A DNA stretch of 64,000 bases, from assembly GCF_000426185.1 (NCBI RefSeq), contig NZ_AUEW01000001.1, positions 62,001-126,000 on the forward strand. Reading direction: 5' to 3'. The position numbers and the translations under genes were made by a program. Source of the DNA: Cellulomonas sp. URHD0024 (GTDB lineage: Bacteria > Actinomycetota > Actinomycetes > Actinomycetales > Cellulomonadaceae). Shown here one piece after another: positions 25,488 through 34,685 of the stretch (positions are counted from its first letter, which is position 1; each line of letters starts with the position of its first letter). The notes below the pieces were generated by a model. The model was not told where the DNA came from. It searched no databases and saw only the letters and a list, made by a program, of their open reading frames with translations.

Positions 25488-26399
25488 TCAGATGTGGGGC
25501 GCGCAGGAGCCGGTGCCGAGAACCGCGAGGCCGGCGAGATCGCCTTGCTGGAGGGTGTAGACCGAATCGCTCGCCTGCGGGTTCATCAGCTGCGAGGGGT
25601 CGTCGACATGGTCGAGGCCGACGACGTGACCGAGCTCGTGCGTGATGACGCCCAAGGCGTCGTTGATCCCGTTCGGCATGGTCACGAGATCCACCATGCC
25701 GGGTCCGTCGAGGGTCACCGAGCCGGTCACGTAGACGGACCGGCCCACCCGGGTGACGGGCGCTGAGCCGCCGATCCCGACGGTGTTGCCCTCGAGTGCC
25801 GGCGTCTCCTCGGGCGTCGACCACGAGACGAGGACAGGAGCCCAGCGCTTGCCGTACCGCTCCGGCTCGTAGGCGGGGCGATCCATGCTGGGTGCTTCGT
25901 CGGTGAGCCCGTCGTCGACGAACACCAGTCCGCTCGCAGCCGACATGCGTGCGACCGCCGTCGCGATCAGGTCGGCGCCGTTCGCCGGTCCCCCGTCGGG
26001 GCGGACGACGTAGTGGATCGGCCGGCACGGGCTCCACGCGACGGGACCGCTGCCGTCAGGCTGCATGGCCGCGAACGCGTGGTTTCCCGTCGCGGCGAGG
26101 GTCTCGGGCGGGGGAGTCCCGAGCGGCGTCGACGACTCCTCGAAGCCTGCCGGCGCCACGGAGCTCTGCTGGACCAGCCACCACTTTCCGCCCACGAGCG
26201 CGGAGGCGGCGACGAAGAGCGTCATGACGAGGACGAACCCCGGTCGCGGGCCGCGTCGAACCCGCACCGGTGGTCCGAGGAACCTGATGCCGTACTGGTC
26301 CTCGGGCGGGTACCGCGGGCTGGGGACGACGGACGTCTGCGGACCGGTCCCGCGCGCGTCGACCCACGGGTTCAACCCGTAGGGGTCTCCACCGCTCAC
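25488..26399 (-). CDS. Membrane-anchored matrixin-type metalloprotease
   Basis: 303 residues from GTG 26399, which has GGAGG at 6 nt. Residues 1-45 are cytoplasmic (GGDPYGLNPWVDARG, Arg-rich end). One membrane helix spans ~46-65 (FVLVMTLFVAASALVGG). The outside domain ends in the metzincin site HELGHVVGLDHVDD (H254, E255, H258, H264) followed by the Met-turn QLMNP. IHYVVRPDGGP is a typical matrixin N-terminal strand. It should be a zinc endopeptidase facing the cell surface; substrate unknown. The C-terminus ends in a Cys (GSCAPHI). Confidence 0.86.
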   Translation of the reverse strand: MSGGDPYGLNPWVDARGTGPQTSVVPSPRYPPEDQYGIRFLGPPVRVRRGPRPGFVLVMTLFVAASALVGGKWWLVQQSSVAPAGFEESSTPLGTPPPETLAATGNHAFAAMQPDGSGPVAWSPCRPIHYVVRPDGGPANGADLIATAVARMSAASGLVFVDDGLTDEAPSMDRPAYEPERYGKRWAPVLVSWSTPEETPALEGNTVGIGGSAPVTRVGRSVYVTGSVTLDGPGMVDLVTMPNGINDALGVITHELGHVVGLDHVDDPSQLMNPQASDSVYTLQQGDLAGLAVLGTGSCAPHI

Positions 26400-26516
26400 C
26401 GTGTGCCTCCGGTCCATGGCCCCGGAGGCGTCTGCATCGAGCGCACCGGTCCCGCAGAGGATCGCACACGGGCGGAACCCACCGCGACTGCTCGGGACAT
26501 GGCCGGTCGCCGTCGG

Positions 26517-26522
26517 TAGCCT
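26517..26522 (+). promoter_or_regulatory. -10-like TAGCCT, leaderless start of kinase-like gene
   Basis: The last base is 7 nt before GTG 26529; no ribosome-binding site is present. Confidence 0.5.
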
Positions 26523-26528
26523 CGCCTG

Positions 26529-27428
26529 GTGCCGTCGGTCGACATCCCCGCGAACGTGCGGAACGGCATCGGTCGCACCCCCGAGGGCTCGGCCTGGCTG
26601 GCCCGGCTGCCCGCCCTCATCACTCGTTCGGCGCAACGGTGGGGCCTGGTCCTGGGCCGGCCGTTCGAGGCCGGGGCCTCCGGTTGGACGGCGCCCGGTC
26701 GAGACGCGACCGGCCGCGACGTGGTCCTCAAGATCGTCTTCCCGCACGACGAGGCGCGTGACGAGGTCGCCGCCCTGCACGCCTGGCACGGCGTCGGTGC
26801 CCCGGCGCTGCTCGAGCACGACGCAGACGACTGGGCGCTGCTCCTCGAGCGGGTGCTCCCGGGGACCCCTCTGAGCGGGAGCCCGACCGAGCAGCTCGTG
26901 GCAGGGGCGCTCCTCGCTCGGACGTTGCACGAGGCCCCCGCGTCCGCGTCCCTGGCCGTGGCGTCGATGGCGGAGGTCTGTCGGGGATGGGCGGACGTCC
27001 TCGACCAGCGGGGAAAGCGGTATGGCGTCGACGTGCGCACCGCGGCACACCTGCTCCGGACGCTCCCGGGTGAGGTCCCGGGGGTCGTCGTGCACGGTGA
27101 CCTCAACCCGGGGAACGTCCTGCGCGCCGGTGCTGGTCGGTGGGTCGCGATCGACCCCAAGCCGATGCGCGGTGACCCCGCGTACGATCCGTGGCCGCTC
27201 CTGGAGCAGGTGGACGACGGGTCCGGCCAGGACGACGGCGTGCTCGCGGAGCGGGTCGATCTCGTCGCCGAGACCCTGCGGGCCGATCCGTTGCGGATCG
27301 CGGCCTGGGGGACGGCGCGCGCCACCGAGGCTGCTCTGTGGACCTGGGACGTGCTGGGCGACGAGCCCGCTGCCCGTGCCGGGCTCGACCGGGCGCGGAC
27401 GTGGGAGCGGATGGCCGGTCGGGGGTAG
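26529..27428 (+). CDS. APH(6)/hydroxyurea-kinase-like phosphotransferase
   Basis: 299 residues from GTG 26529. A nucleotide-binding N-lobe (DVVLKIVFPHDEARDEVAAL) precedes the catalytic loop VVHGDLNPGNVLR and metal motif AIDPKPMRGDPAYDPWPLL. This is the pattern of the streptomycin 6-kinase/hydroxyurea kinase family (APH_6_hur). Such chromosomal genes may phosphorylate small polar compounds or confer low-level antibiotic resistance. Resistance is not proven by sequence. The 3' end nearly abuts the convergent lrp gene. Confidence 0.85.
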   Translation: MPSVDIPANVRNGIGRTPEGSAWLARLPALITRSAQRWGLVLGRPFEAGASGWTAPGRDATGRDVVLKIVFPHDEARDEVAALHAWHGVGAPALLEHDADDWALLLERVLPGTPLSGSPTEQLVAGALLARTLHEAPASASLAVASMAEVCRGWADVLDQRGKRYGVDVRTAAHLLRTLPGEVPGVVVHGDLNPGNVLRAGAGRWVAIDPKPMRGDPAYDPWPLLEQVDDGSGQDDGVLAERVDLVAETLRADPLRIAAWGTARATEAALWTWDVLGDEPAARAGLDRARTWERMAGRG

Positions 27429-27429
27429 G

Positions 27430-27954
27430 TCAGAGCGCGGTGGTGCCCGGCGCGTGGACGTGCTCGAACACCAGGCTCGTCTGGGTGTGCGCGACCTCGG
27501 GGCGGGTGCTGAGGTGCTCCAGCACGAACCGGCGCAGCTCGGGGGAGTCGCGCACGGCGACGTGCACGAGCACGTCGTCGACGCCGGCGAGGACATACAC
27601 GTCGCGCACCTCCGGGCGCTGAGCCAGCCGGTGCGCGACGTCCGACAGCCTCGCCCGTGCGGCGGCCTGCAGTCGGACCGCGATCATCGCCTGGAGGCCT
27701 CGTCCGACCGCCTCAGGGTTCACCTGGGCGTGGAAGCCGCGCAGCACGCCGGACTCACGCAGCGCCCGGACTCGTGCGTGGCAGGTGGAGGGTGCGACGC
27801 CCACGATCGCGGCGAGCGCCTTGTTGGAGATCCGCCCGTCCCGTTCGAGCTCACGCAGGATGTCCCGATCGATGTCGTCGAGAGCTGCGCCGGCGCCGAA
27901 CGTCGTTCGGTCGGAATCGGCCACACGCCCCGAGGTGGAATCTGACGCGGACAT
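27430..27954 (-). CDS. Lrp/AsnC-family regulator, probable AldR
   Basis: 174 residues. The winged HTH at ~25-75 (LDDIDRDILRELERDGRISN, then KALAAIVGVAPSTCHARVRAL) is followed by a RAM/ligand-binding domain with VRDVYVLAGVDDVLVHVAV. The gene is divergent from alanine dehydrogenase, the arrangement of AldR in mycobacteria, which controls ald in response to alanine. The role is thus inferred from context. The 101-bp intergenic region should carry its operator. Confidence 0.88.
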   Translation of the reverse strand: MSASDSTSGRVADSDRTTFGAGAALDDIDRDILRELERDGRISNKALAAIVGVAPSTCHARVRALRESGVLRGFHAQVNPEAVGRGLQAMIAVRLQAAARARLSDVAHRLAQRPEVRDVYVLAGVDDVLVHVAVRDSPELRRFVLEHLSTRPEVAHTQTSLVFEHVHAPGTTAL

Positions 27955-27960
27955 GGATCG

Positions 27961-27966
27961 AATCTA
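27961..27966 (-). promoter_or_regulatory. -10-like TAGATT, leaderless start of lrp gene
   Basis: On the minus strand TAGATT ends 7 nt before ATG 27954. It sits in the shared lrp/ald regulatory gap (27955-28055), where CTGAA and TTCAG arms also lie ~25 nt apart. Confidence 0.5.
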
Positions 27967-28055
27967 GCGAATCATCTGCTGAAGTCATGCGTCTGGGACA
28001 CAAGAAGTTCAGACTGTGAGCGTCAGCATCGACGCACCCGGACGGAGCTCCACCG

Positions 28056-29162
28056 ATGAAGGTCGGAATCCCCAGCGAGGTCAAGAACCGCGAGTACCGG
28101 GTGGCCATCACGCCCGCCGGTGTGCACCACCTCGTCCTGTCTGGTCACGAGGTCGTCGTCCAGGCCGGAGCCGGGCTTGGTTCTGCGATCAGCGACGAGG
28201 ACTACCTCTCGGCCGGTGCGGAGGTTGTCGGAGACGCCGCCGACGTCTGGGCCCGCGCGGACCTCGTCTGCAAGGTCAAGGAGCCGGTGCCCTCGGAGTA
28301 CGGGTATCTGCGCGACGACCTCGTGCTGTTCACCTATCTGCACCTCGCGGCCGACCGCCCCGCGACGGACGCGTTGCTGGCCGCAGGGACCACGTCGATC
28401 GCCTACGAGACGGTCCAGCTCCCCGACGGGTCGCTGCCGTTGCTGGCGCCGATGAGCGAGGTCGCGGGCCGGCTGTCCACCCAGGTCGGCGCGTACCACC
28501 TCATGAAGAACGAGGGCGGCTCGGGCGTCCTGCTCGGCGGGGTGCCCGGTGTGGACGCGGCGAAGGTCGTGGTCCTGGGCGCGGGCGTGGTCGGGCGGCA
28601 CGCCGCGGAGATCGCCGTCGGGATGCGCGCCGACGTCTCCGTCCTCGACCTGTCGCTGCCGCGCCTGCGGGAGATCGACACGGTGTTCGGCGGACGCGTG
28701 CGGACCGTGGCTTCCAGCGCGTACGCGGTCGAGCGCGAGGTGCTCGACGCGGACCTCGTGATCGGCGCCGTCCTGGTCACCGGTGCCCGGGCGCCGCGGC
28801 TGGTCACCAACGACCTGGTCTCGCGGATGAAGCCGGGATCCGTGCTCGTCGACGTCGCCGTGGACCAGGGCGGCTGCTTCGAGGACACCCGCGCAACGAC
28901 CCACGACGACCCCACGTTCGCCGTGCACGGCTCGGTCTTCTACTGCGTCGCGAACATGCCCGGTGCGGTGCCCGTGACGTCCACACGGGCGCTGACCAAC
29001 GCGACCTTGCCGTACCTCTCGGCGCTCGCGGACCTCGGCTGGGAGGGCGCCTCCGCTGCGCTGCCGTCGCTCGCGCGGGGTCTGACGACGCAGGCGGGCG
29101 TGCTCCGCAACAGCGCCGTCGCGGAGGCGCACGGCTACGAGGTGGCGCTGTCGGCGCGCTGA
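28056..29162 (+). CDS. ald: Alanine dehydrogenase
   Basis: 368 residues, a full-length match to NAD-dependent L-alanine dehydrogenase. [20 protein letters not shown] opens the protein. [13 protein letters not shown] holds the catalytic Lys and FTYLHLAAD the catalytic His. [20 protein letters not shown] is the NAD-binding Gly-rich loop, and [20 protein letters not shown] completes the site. It interconverts alanine with pyruvate plus ammonium. Probably controlled by the divergent Lrp-type gene. The following epimerase gene starts 16 bases later. Confidence 0.96.
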   Translation: MKVGIPSEVKNREYRVAITPAGVHHLVLSGHEVVVQAGAGLGSAISDEDYLSAGAEVVGDAADVWARADLVCKVKEPVPSEYGYLRDDLVLFTYLHLAADRPATDALLAAGTTSIAYETVQLPDGSLPLLAPMSEVAGRLSTQVGAYHLMKNEGGSGVLLGGVPGVDAAKVVVLGAGVVGRHAAEIAVGMRADVSVLDLSLPRLREIDTVFGGRVRTVASSAYAVEREVLDADLVIGAVLVTGARAPRLVTNDLVSRMKPGSVLVDVAVDQGGCFEDTRATTHDDPTFAVHGSVFYCVANMPGAVPVTSTRALTNATLPYLSALADLGWEGASAALPSLARGLTTQAGVLRNSAVAEAHGYEVALSAR

Positions 29163-29178
29163 CGTAGCGTCGGCGACC

Positions 29179-30216
29179 ATGGCGACGGCTCTGGTGATCG
29201 GTGGTGGCGGTCAGATCGGCCGGGCCGTGATCCCCGTGCTGCTCGGGCACGGCTGGGACGTGCGGGTGCTCGCACGGCACGCGCCGGCTGTCGACGGGGT
29301 CGAGGCCGTGGTGGGGGATCGAGACGACGGCGGCGTCCTCGATCGTGCGCTCGGCACGGGTGTCGACGCGGTGATCGACGTCGTGGCCTACGACGACCGC
29401 CAGGCCGTGCCGCTCCTCGAACGGCGGGATCGCATCGGGTCCGCGGTCGTCGTCTCCAGCGCAGCCGTCTACGTCGACGAGCACGGGATGGGCTTCGAGA
29501 CCGACGACTTCGGAGCCTTCCCCGTGCCGGTCGCCGAGGCGCAGCGCACGGTCGCACCGGGCCGGGAGTCGTACGCGACGGGCAAGGTCGCCCTCGAGAA
29601 CGCCTGGCTCTCCTCGGAGGTCCCGACGACGATCCTGCGCCCCGGCGCGATCCACGGCCGCGGTTGCCGGCAGCCGCGGGAGTGGACCTTCGTGAAGAGG
29701 GTGCTCGACGGGCGCGACGTGCGTGTGCTCGCCTACGACGGCGAGAGCCGCTTCCACACGACGTCGACGGCCGTCATCGCCGAGCTGGCACGGCTCGCGG
29801 TGGCGCGACCGGGCGACCGTGTGCTCAACGCGGCCGACCCGGACGCCCTCACGGTCGCCGAGATCGCGCGGACCGTCGACTCTGTGATGGGCGTGACCTC
29901 GCGCGTCGTGCGCGTCGCGGGCGAACCGGTCGGGGGCGTCGGGCTCACGCCGTGGGCCGTGCCCCGTCCGCTTGTCCTGGACATGCGGTCGGCGGAGCGT
30001 GAGCTCGGCTACCAGGCGCCCGGGGGCTACGAGGACACCGTCGGGTCGTGCATCGAGTGGCTGGTCGAGCAGGCAGCGCGGGGGGACTGGCGCCAGGCGT
30101 TCCCGGGCTTCGGACGTATGGAGGCCATGGGGGACTTCTTCGCGTACGACGCCGAGGACGAATTCCTTTCGGGCGTCGGCCATGATGAACGTCATGACGA
30201 CCGACCTCGCCGCTGA
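29179..30216 (+). CDS. NAD-dependent epimerase/dehydratase-family protein
   Basis: 345 residues. The Rossmann motif VIGGGGQIGRAV opens the protein. VVVSSAAVYVDE and the YATGK motif (~residue 132-136) are in the short-chain dehydrogenase positions, and RPGAIHGRG follows. The substrate is unknown; ten-odd charged residues end the protein. Its last ~23 bases overlap the M3 peptidase start. A TAGCGT hexamer 9 nt upstream could serve as a promoter, though cotranscription with ald is also possible. Confidence 0.83.
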   Translation: MATALVIGGGGQIGRAVIPVLLGHGWDVRVLARHAPAVDGVEAVVGDRDDGGVLDRALGTGVDAVIDVVAYDDRQAVPLLERRDRIGSAVVVSSAAVYVDEHGMGFETDDFGAFPVPVAEAQRTVAPGRESYATGKVALENAWLSSEVPTTILRPGAIHGRGCRQPREWTFVKRVLDGRDVRVLAYDGESRFHTTSTAVIAELARLAVARPGDRVLNAADPDALTVAEIARTVDSVMGVTSRVVRVAGEPVGGVGLTPWAVPRPLVLDMRSAERELGYQAPGGYEDTVGSCIEWLVEQAARGDWRQAFPGFGRMEAMGDFFAYDAEDEFLSGVGHDERHDDRPRR

Positions 30217-32260
30217 CAACCCCTTCGCGACCCCGTCGACGCTGCCGTACGGTCTCCCGGACCACGCGCGCATCCGCGAGGAGCACTACCGTCCTGCGCT
30301 GCTGGCGGGGATGGCCGAGCAGCGCGCCGAGATCGAGGCGATCGCCACCGACCCCGCCGAGCCGACCGTCGAGAACACGCTCGAGGCCCTCGAGCGATCC
30401 GGTCGCCTGCTGCACCGCGCGGCCACGTCGTTCTTCAACCAGTCCAGCTCGGACTCCTCGGCCGGCCTCGACGCGATCGAGGAGGAGATCTCCCCGTTGC
30501 TGGCGGCGCACCACGACGCGATCTACCTGGATCCGCGCCTGTTCGCCCGCGTCGAGGCCCTCAGGGCATCCGCGGAGGACCTGGAACCTGACACCGCGTG
30601 GCTGCTCGAGCGCACCCACACCCAGTTCGTCCGCTCGGGCGTCGGTCTCGAGCCGGCGTCGCAGGACCGCCTCCGCGTCCTGAACGCGGAGATCAACTCT
30701 CTCGAGACCGCGTTCGGCCGAGACCTGCTCGCCGCCACGAACGCCGCAGCGGTCCTGCTGACGCACGAGCGTGAGCTCGACGGGCTGCCCGAGGACGCCC
30801 GGGTAGCGGCCGCGAAGGCCGCCAGGGACCGGGGCCACACGAACGGCTGGCTGATCGAGCTCGAGCTGCCGACGCAGCAGGCACCGCTGACGTCCCTGAC
30901 CGATCGAGAGGTCCGCGAGCGGGTGTTCCGCGCCTCGATGGGCCGCGGCGCGGCGGGCGACGAGCACGACACGCGGGCGACGCTGCTCGGGCTCGCGCGC
31001 AAGCGCGCCGAACGCGCCCAGCTGCTCGGCTACGCGCACCACGCGGAGTACGTCGCTGCCGATGCGACGGCGAAGACCGCCGAGGCCGTCGCGGCCATCC
31101 TCGAGCAGCTGGCGCCGGCGGCGGTCGCGAACGCGCACGCCGAGGCCGCGGAGCTCGCCGAGGCGCTCGCGCACGACCACCCCGACGCGAACCTCGAGCC
31201 GTGGGACTGGGCGTTCTACGCCGAGCAGGTCAAGAAGGCGAAGCGCTCGCTCAGCGAGGACCAGGTCCGTCCCTATCTCGAGCTCGAGCGGGTGCTGGCC
31301 GACGGCGTCTTCCGGGCGGCGAACGAGCTGTACGGCCTGACGTTCGCGGAGCGGCACGATCTGGTGGGGTACCACCCGGACGTGCGTGTCTTCGAGGTGT
31401 TCGACGACGACGGCACGGGGATCGGGCTGTTCCTGGGCGACTTCTGGACGCGGGAGTCGAAGCGCGGAGGTGCCTGGATGAACAACCTGGTCGACCAGTC
31501 GACGCTCCTGGACGAACGGGTGGTCGTCGTGAACAACCTCAACATCCCGAAGCCGCCGCCGGGGGAGCCCACGCTTCTGACCTGGGACAACGTCATCACG
31601 CTCTTCCACGAGTTCGGGCACGCGCTGCACGCACTGTTCTCCGCCGTGCGGTGGCCCTCGCAGTCGGGCACCGAGGTGCCGCGTGACTTCGTCGAGTACC
31701 CGTCGCAGGTCAACGAGATCTGGGCCTGGGAGCCGTCCATCCTGCGAGCCTTCGCGCTGCACCACGAGACCGGCGAACCCATGCCGAGCGGCTGGGTGGA
31801 CACGCTCCTCGCGGCCCGGCAGGACGGGGAGGGATTCGCGACGACCGAGTACCTGGCCGCTGCCCTGCTCGACCAGGCCTGGTACCGGCTGTCGCCCGAC
31901 GAGGTCCCGACGGACGTCGAGGACGTCGAGGCCTTCGAGGCGGCTGCGCTGGAGAAGGCCGGTGTCGCGTTCGCGCCGGTGCCACCGCGCTACCGGACGA
32001 CCTACTTCAACCACATCTTCGGCGGTGGTTACTCGGCGGGCTACTACTCGTACATCTGGTCCGAGGTGCTCGACGCGGACACCGTCGAGTGGTTCCGCGA
32101 GAACGGCGGCCTGCGACGCGAGAACGGCGACGCGTTCCGGACGAAGCTGCTGTCCCGGGGTGGTTCCCTCGACGCGATGGCGCTGTTCCGTGACCTTCGG
32201 GGACGCGACCCGGAGATCGGACCGCTCCTCGTGCGTCGCGGTCTGGTACCGGCCTCGTAA
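30194..32260 (+). CDS. M3-family oligopeptidase (peptidyl-dipeptidase Dcp-like)
   Basis: 688 residues from ATG 30194 (ATGs at 30182 and 30185 are alternatives; none has a clear ribosome site). The zinc site is FHEFGHALHALFS (H472, E473, H476), with the third ligand region downstream in EIWAWEPSIL. The N-terminal half is helical, and HIFGGGYSAGYYSYIWSEVL near the end is typical for M3A enzymes such as Dcp/OpdA. It is a cytoplasmic zinc peptidase that trims short peptides, plausibly including proteasome products. It overlaps the epimerase gene. Confidence 0.92.
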   Translation: MTTDLAADNPFATPSTLPYGLPDHARIREEHYRPALLAGMAEQRAEIEAIATDPAEPTVENTLEALERSGRLLHRAATSFFNQSSSDSSAGLDAIEEEISPLLAAHHDAIYLDPRLFARVEALRASAEDLEPDTAWLLERTHTQFVRSGVGLEPASQDRLRVLNAEINSLETAFGRDLLAATNAAAVLLTHERELDGLPEDARVAAAKAARDRGHTNGWLIELELPTQQAPLTSLTDREVRERVFRASMGRGAAGDEHDTRATLLGLARKRAERAQLLGYAHHAEYVAADATAKTAEAVAAILEQLAPAAVANAHAEAAELAEALAHDHPDANLEPWDWAFYAEQVKKAKRSLSEDQVRPYLELERVLADGVFRAANELYGLTFAERHDLVGYHPDVRVFEVFDDDGTGIGLFLGDFWTRESKRGGAWMNNLVDQSTLLDERVVVVNNLNIPKPPPGEPTLLTWDNVITLFHEFGHALHALFSAVRWPSQSGTEVPRDFVEYPSQVNEIWAWEPSILRAFALHHETGEPMPSGWVDTLLAARQDGEGFATTEYLAAALLDQAWYRLSPDEVPTDVEDVEAFEAAALEKAGVAFAPVPPRYRTTYFNHIFGGGYSAGYYSYIWSEVLDADTVEWFRENGGLRRENGDAFRTKLLSRGGSLDAMALFRDLRGRDPEIGPLLVRRGLVPAS

Positions 32261-32288
32261 TCCCGACCGTCCCGGTAGGTTGGTCGCC

Positions 32289-33620
32289 ATGCCCGTCACC
32301 TCACCGTCCTCGTCCGTGACCGCGCAGGACGAGGTCGTGGCGATCTGCCGTGACCTCATCCGGATCGACACCTCGAACTACGGCGACGACTCGGGTCCGG
32401 GCGAGCGGGTCGCGGCCGAGCACGTGATGGGGCTGCTGACGGAGGTCGGGCTCGACCCGGAGCTGTTCGAGAGCGAGCCGGGCCGGTCGAGCGTCGTCGT
32501 GCGCCTCGAAGGTTCGGACCGGTCGCGGCCGGCGCTGGTCCTGCACGGGCACCTCGACGTCGTGCCGGCGCGCGCCGAGGACTGGTCGGTCGACCCCTTC
32601 GGCGCCGAGGAGGTCGACGGCCTGGTCTGGGGTCGCGGCGCCGTGGACATGAAGGACATGGACGCCATGATCCTGGCGGTGGTGCGGCAGATGGCCCGCG
32701 AGGGACGACGGCCCGCCCGGGACGTCGTCGTCGCCATGTTCGCCGACGAGGAGGCCGGCGGCGCCAAGGGTGCGCGGTGGGCGGTCGACCACCGCCCGGA
32801 GCTGTTCGAGGGCGCGACCGAGGCGATCAGCGAGGTCGGCGGCTTCTCGGTGGACGTGGACGGTCGCCGTGCCTACCTGCTGCAGACCGCCGAGAAGGGT
32901 TTGTCGTGGCTGCGGCTGGTCGCCGACGGGCGCGCCGGTCACGGCAGCCAGGTCAACTCCGACAACGCGGTCACGCACCTGGCCGAGGCCGTTGCGCGCC
33001 TCGGCCGGCACCCGTGGCCGCTCCAGCTCACCCCGACCGTGCGCGCCCTGCTGGACGGTGTCGCCGAGCTGACCGGGCTGACCTACGACGCGGAGGACCC
33101 CGCGGCGGTCGAGGCCCTCGTCGCCGCGCTGGGGCCGGCGTCCAAGTTCGTCGGCGCGACCCTGCGCAACACCACCAACCCGACGCAGCTGACCGCCGGC
33201 TACAAGGCCAACGTCATCCCCGGGTCTGCCGAGGCGACCGTCGACGGGCGCTTCCTGCCGGGCCACGAGGACGAGTTCCTGTCGAAGGTCCGCGAGCTGG
33301 CGGGGGAGCACGTCACCGTCACGCCGCTGCACCACGACCAGGCGCTCGAGGTGCCGTTCTCCGGCGCTCTGGTGGACCGCATGGTCGACGCCCTGGTCGC
33401 CGAGGACCCGGACGCCGTGGTGCTGCCGTACACGCTCTCGGGCGGCACCGACAACAAGTCGCTCGCGCGCCTCGGGATCCGTGGCTACGGCTTCGCGCCG
33501 CTGCGGCTGTCGCCGGAGCTCGACTTCGCCGGCATGTTCCACGGCGTCGACGAGCGCGTGCCCAGCGACGCCCTGCGGTTCGGCACGCGCGTCCTCGACC
33601 GGTTGCTGCGCGACTGCTGA
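32289..33620 (+). CDS. M20/M25/M40-family metallo-hydrolase
   Basis: 443 residues from ATG 32289; the frame is open far upstream within the peptidase gene and is ignored there. Metal ligands appear in HGHLDVVPA (His/Asp), WGRGAVDMKD (bridging Asp), ADEEAGG (general-base Glu plus ligand Glu) and FHGVDERVP (C-terminal His). A dimerisation domain with AGHGSQVNSDNAVTHLAEA sits in the middle. It should act on N-acyl or peptide bonds (acetylornithine deacetylase/dipeptidase type). Mycobacteria have a homologue (Rv2141c) in the same broad neighbourhood. TAGGTT ends 8 nt before the ATG. Confidence 0.9.
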   Translation: MPVTSPSSSVTAQDEVVAICRDLIRIDTSNYGDDSGPGERVAAEHVMGLLTEVGLDPELFESEPGRSSVVVRLEGSDRSRPALVLHGHLDVVPARAEDWSVDPFGAEEVDGLVWGRGAVDMKDMDAMILAVVRQMAREGRRPARDVVVAMFADEEAGGAKGARWAVDHRPELFEGATEAISEVGGFSVDVDGRRAYLLQTAEKGLSWLRLVADGRAGHGSQVNSDNAVTHLAEAVARLGRHPWPLQLTPTVRALLDGVAELTGLTYDAEDPAAVEALVAALGPASKFVGATLRNTTNPTQLTAGYKANVIPGSAEATVDGRFLPGHEDEFLSKVRELAGEHVTVTPLHHDQALEVPFSGALVDRMVDALVAEDPDAVVLPYTLSGGTDNKSLARLGIRGYGFAPLRLSPELDFAGMFHGVDERVPSDALRFGTRVLDRLLRDC

Positions 33621-33695
33621 CGCCGTTTTGCTTCTCAACCGCGGTTCGCCTGTCGATGGAGAGGACAAGGCAGTGCCGCGACGAAGGAGTCGGCC

Positions 33696-34025
33696 ATGGA
33701 TGAGCGCACGCACGGATCCGACGATGCGACCGTGCACCGTGTCGCCGAGCGCGAGGTCCGCCTCGCCATGGAGCGGCTTGATCTCGCGGACCGGACCCTG
33801 AACGTCTACCGCGCGACGGCGTTCCTGACTGCGCTCGGCATCACGGTGTCCCACGACGAGACGCTCGAGGCGGCCGACGACGACGAGCCGGAGTCGACGG
33901 CCGGGGACGTGGCGAACCTCATCGAGGTCCAGGGCTGGATCCGGAACCGCGCACCCGCCATGACCGTGGCCCAGTTCCGCGAGCGCCGCCGCCTGCCCAC
34001 CGTCCACCGCCGCGCCACTGCCTGA
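33696..34025 (+). CDS. Conserved hypothetical protein (109 aa)
   Basis: The ATG follows AAGGAG at good spacing. The product is charged and helical (EREVRLAMERLDLADRTLNV), with an acidic middle (ADDDEPESTAGD) and a basic end (RERRRLPTVHRRATA). No membrane segment or known motif. It converges on the DUF5703 gene. Confidence 0.7.
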   Translation: MDERTHGSDDATVHRVAEREVRLAMERLDLADRTLNVYRATAFLTALGITVSHDETLEAADDDEPESTAGDVANLIEVQGWIRNRAPAMTVAQFRERRRLPTVHRRATA

Positions 34026-34031
34026 GGCGGC

Positions 34032-34286
34032 TCAGTCGTCGACGGTGGTCTCCGCCAGCGTCGAGCGCACCCGGATGATCTTGCGCCGCAGCCAGACCTT
34101 GCGCTCGCCGCCCGCGAACAGGAGCGTCCGCGACAGCTCCCAGCGGCCCAGCTCGGCCTGCTCGGTCAGCATGCGCCGCGCGTCGTTGCGGGAGACCGTC
34201 GGGGGGATCCGGAGCACGCGGTACTCGTACTGACCGCCTTGCGCGACCCAGTCGGGGCGCTTCGTCCGTGTCTGACCGTTTGCCAT
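34032..34286 (-). CDS. DUF5703 family protein
   Basis: 84 residues. YEYRVLRIPPTVSRNDARRM followed by ELGRWELSRTLLFAGGERKVW and a basic RRKIIRVR end match the actinobacterial DUF5703 family, which sits in the uppP/M20 neighbourhood of many genomes. Function unknown. Confidence 0.8.
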   Translation of the reverse strand: MANGQTRTKRPDWVAQGGQYEYRVLRIPPTVSRNDARRMLTEQAELGRWELSRTLLFAGGERKVWLRRKIIRVRSTLAETTVDD

Positions 34287-34385
34287 CCGTCACCCCGTCC
34301 TCGCCGTCGTCGGGCCCACGCCGCAACTCGAAGTCCTGCCGGTGCCGAGACACCCTACGCGCTGCCATTGTGCCGCGCAGGAGGC

Positions 34386-34391
34386 TAACGT
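34386..34391 (+). promoter_or_regulatory. -10-like TAACGT, leaderless start of acidic-protein gene
   Basis: Ends 7 nt before ATG 34398. An AGGAGG upstream (34379-34384) is too far, 13 nt, to be an ordinary ribosome site for it. Confidence 0.45.
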
Positions 34392-34397
34392 CGTCGC

Positions 34398-34685
34398 ATG
34401 ACCGTCGACCCGCGTGCCGCCCTGGACCGCCTGATCGCAGCCCTCGAGGCCCACTACACAGCCGTCGCCTCTCCTCACGGTGAGGACGACCCGGCCGTCG
34501 ACGACGCGTACGACATCCTGGCCGACGCCTTCGAGGTCTACGACGACGCACTCGGCACCGTGCACGGCGAGGCCACGCCGTTCTACCTCGCCGAAGAGGA
34601 CGACGACGAGGACGAGGACGACGAGGACGAGGAGTACGACGACCCGGAGGTCGACGCGGACGTCGACGACCTCGCGGAGGCCTAG
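34398..34685 (+). CDS. Small, highly acidic hypothetical protein
   Basis: 95 residues. The first ~65 form a helical domain (LDRLIAALEAHYTAVASPHG, AYDILADAFEVYDDALGTVH). The last 30 are almost entirely Asp/Glu. Similar actinobacterial proteins carry misleading names such as 'primosomal protein'; no function is known. Its stop shares CTAG with the convergent aldo/keto reductase gene. Confidence 0.75.
   Translation: MTVDPRAALDRLIAALEAHYTAVASPHGEDDPAVDDAYDILADAFEVYDDALGTVHGEATPFYLAEEDDDEDEDDEDEEYDDPEVDADVDDLAEA

Noticed and set aside
27896..27910. CCGAAC-GTC-GTTCGG palindrome inside lrp as a LexA site
   Set aside because: Spacer is 3 rather than 4, outer bases differ from the consensus, and it lies within coding sequence.
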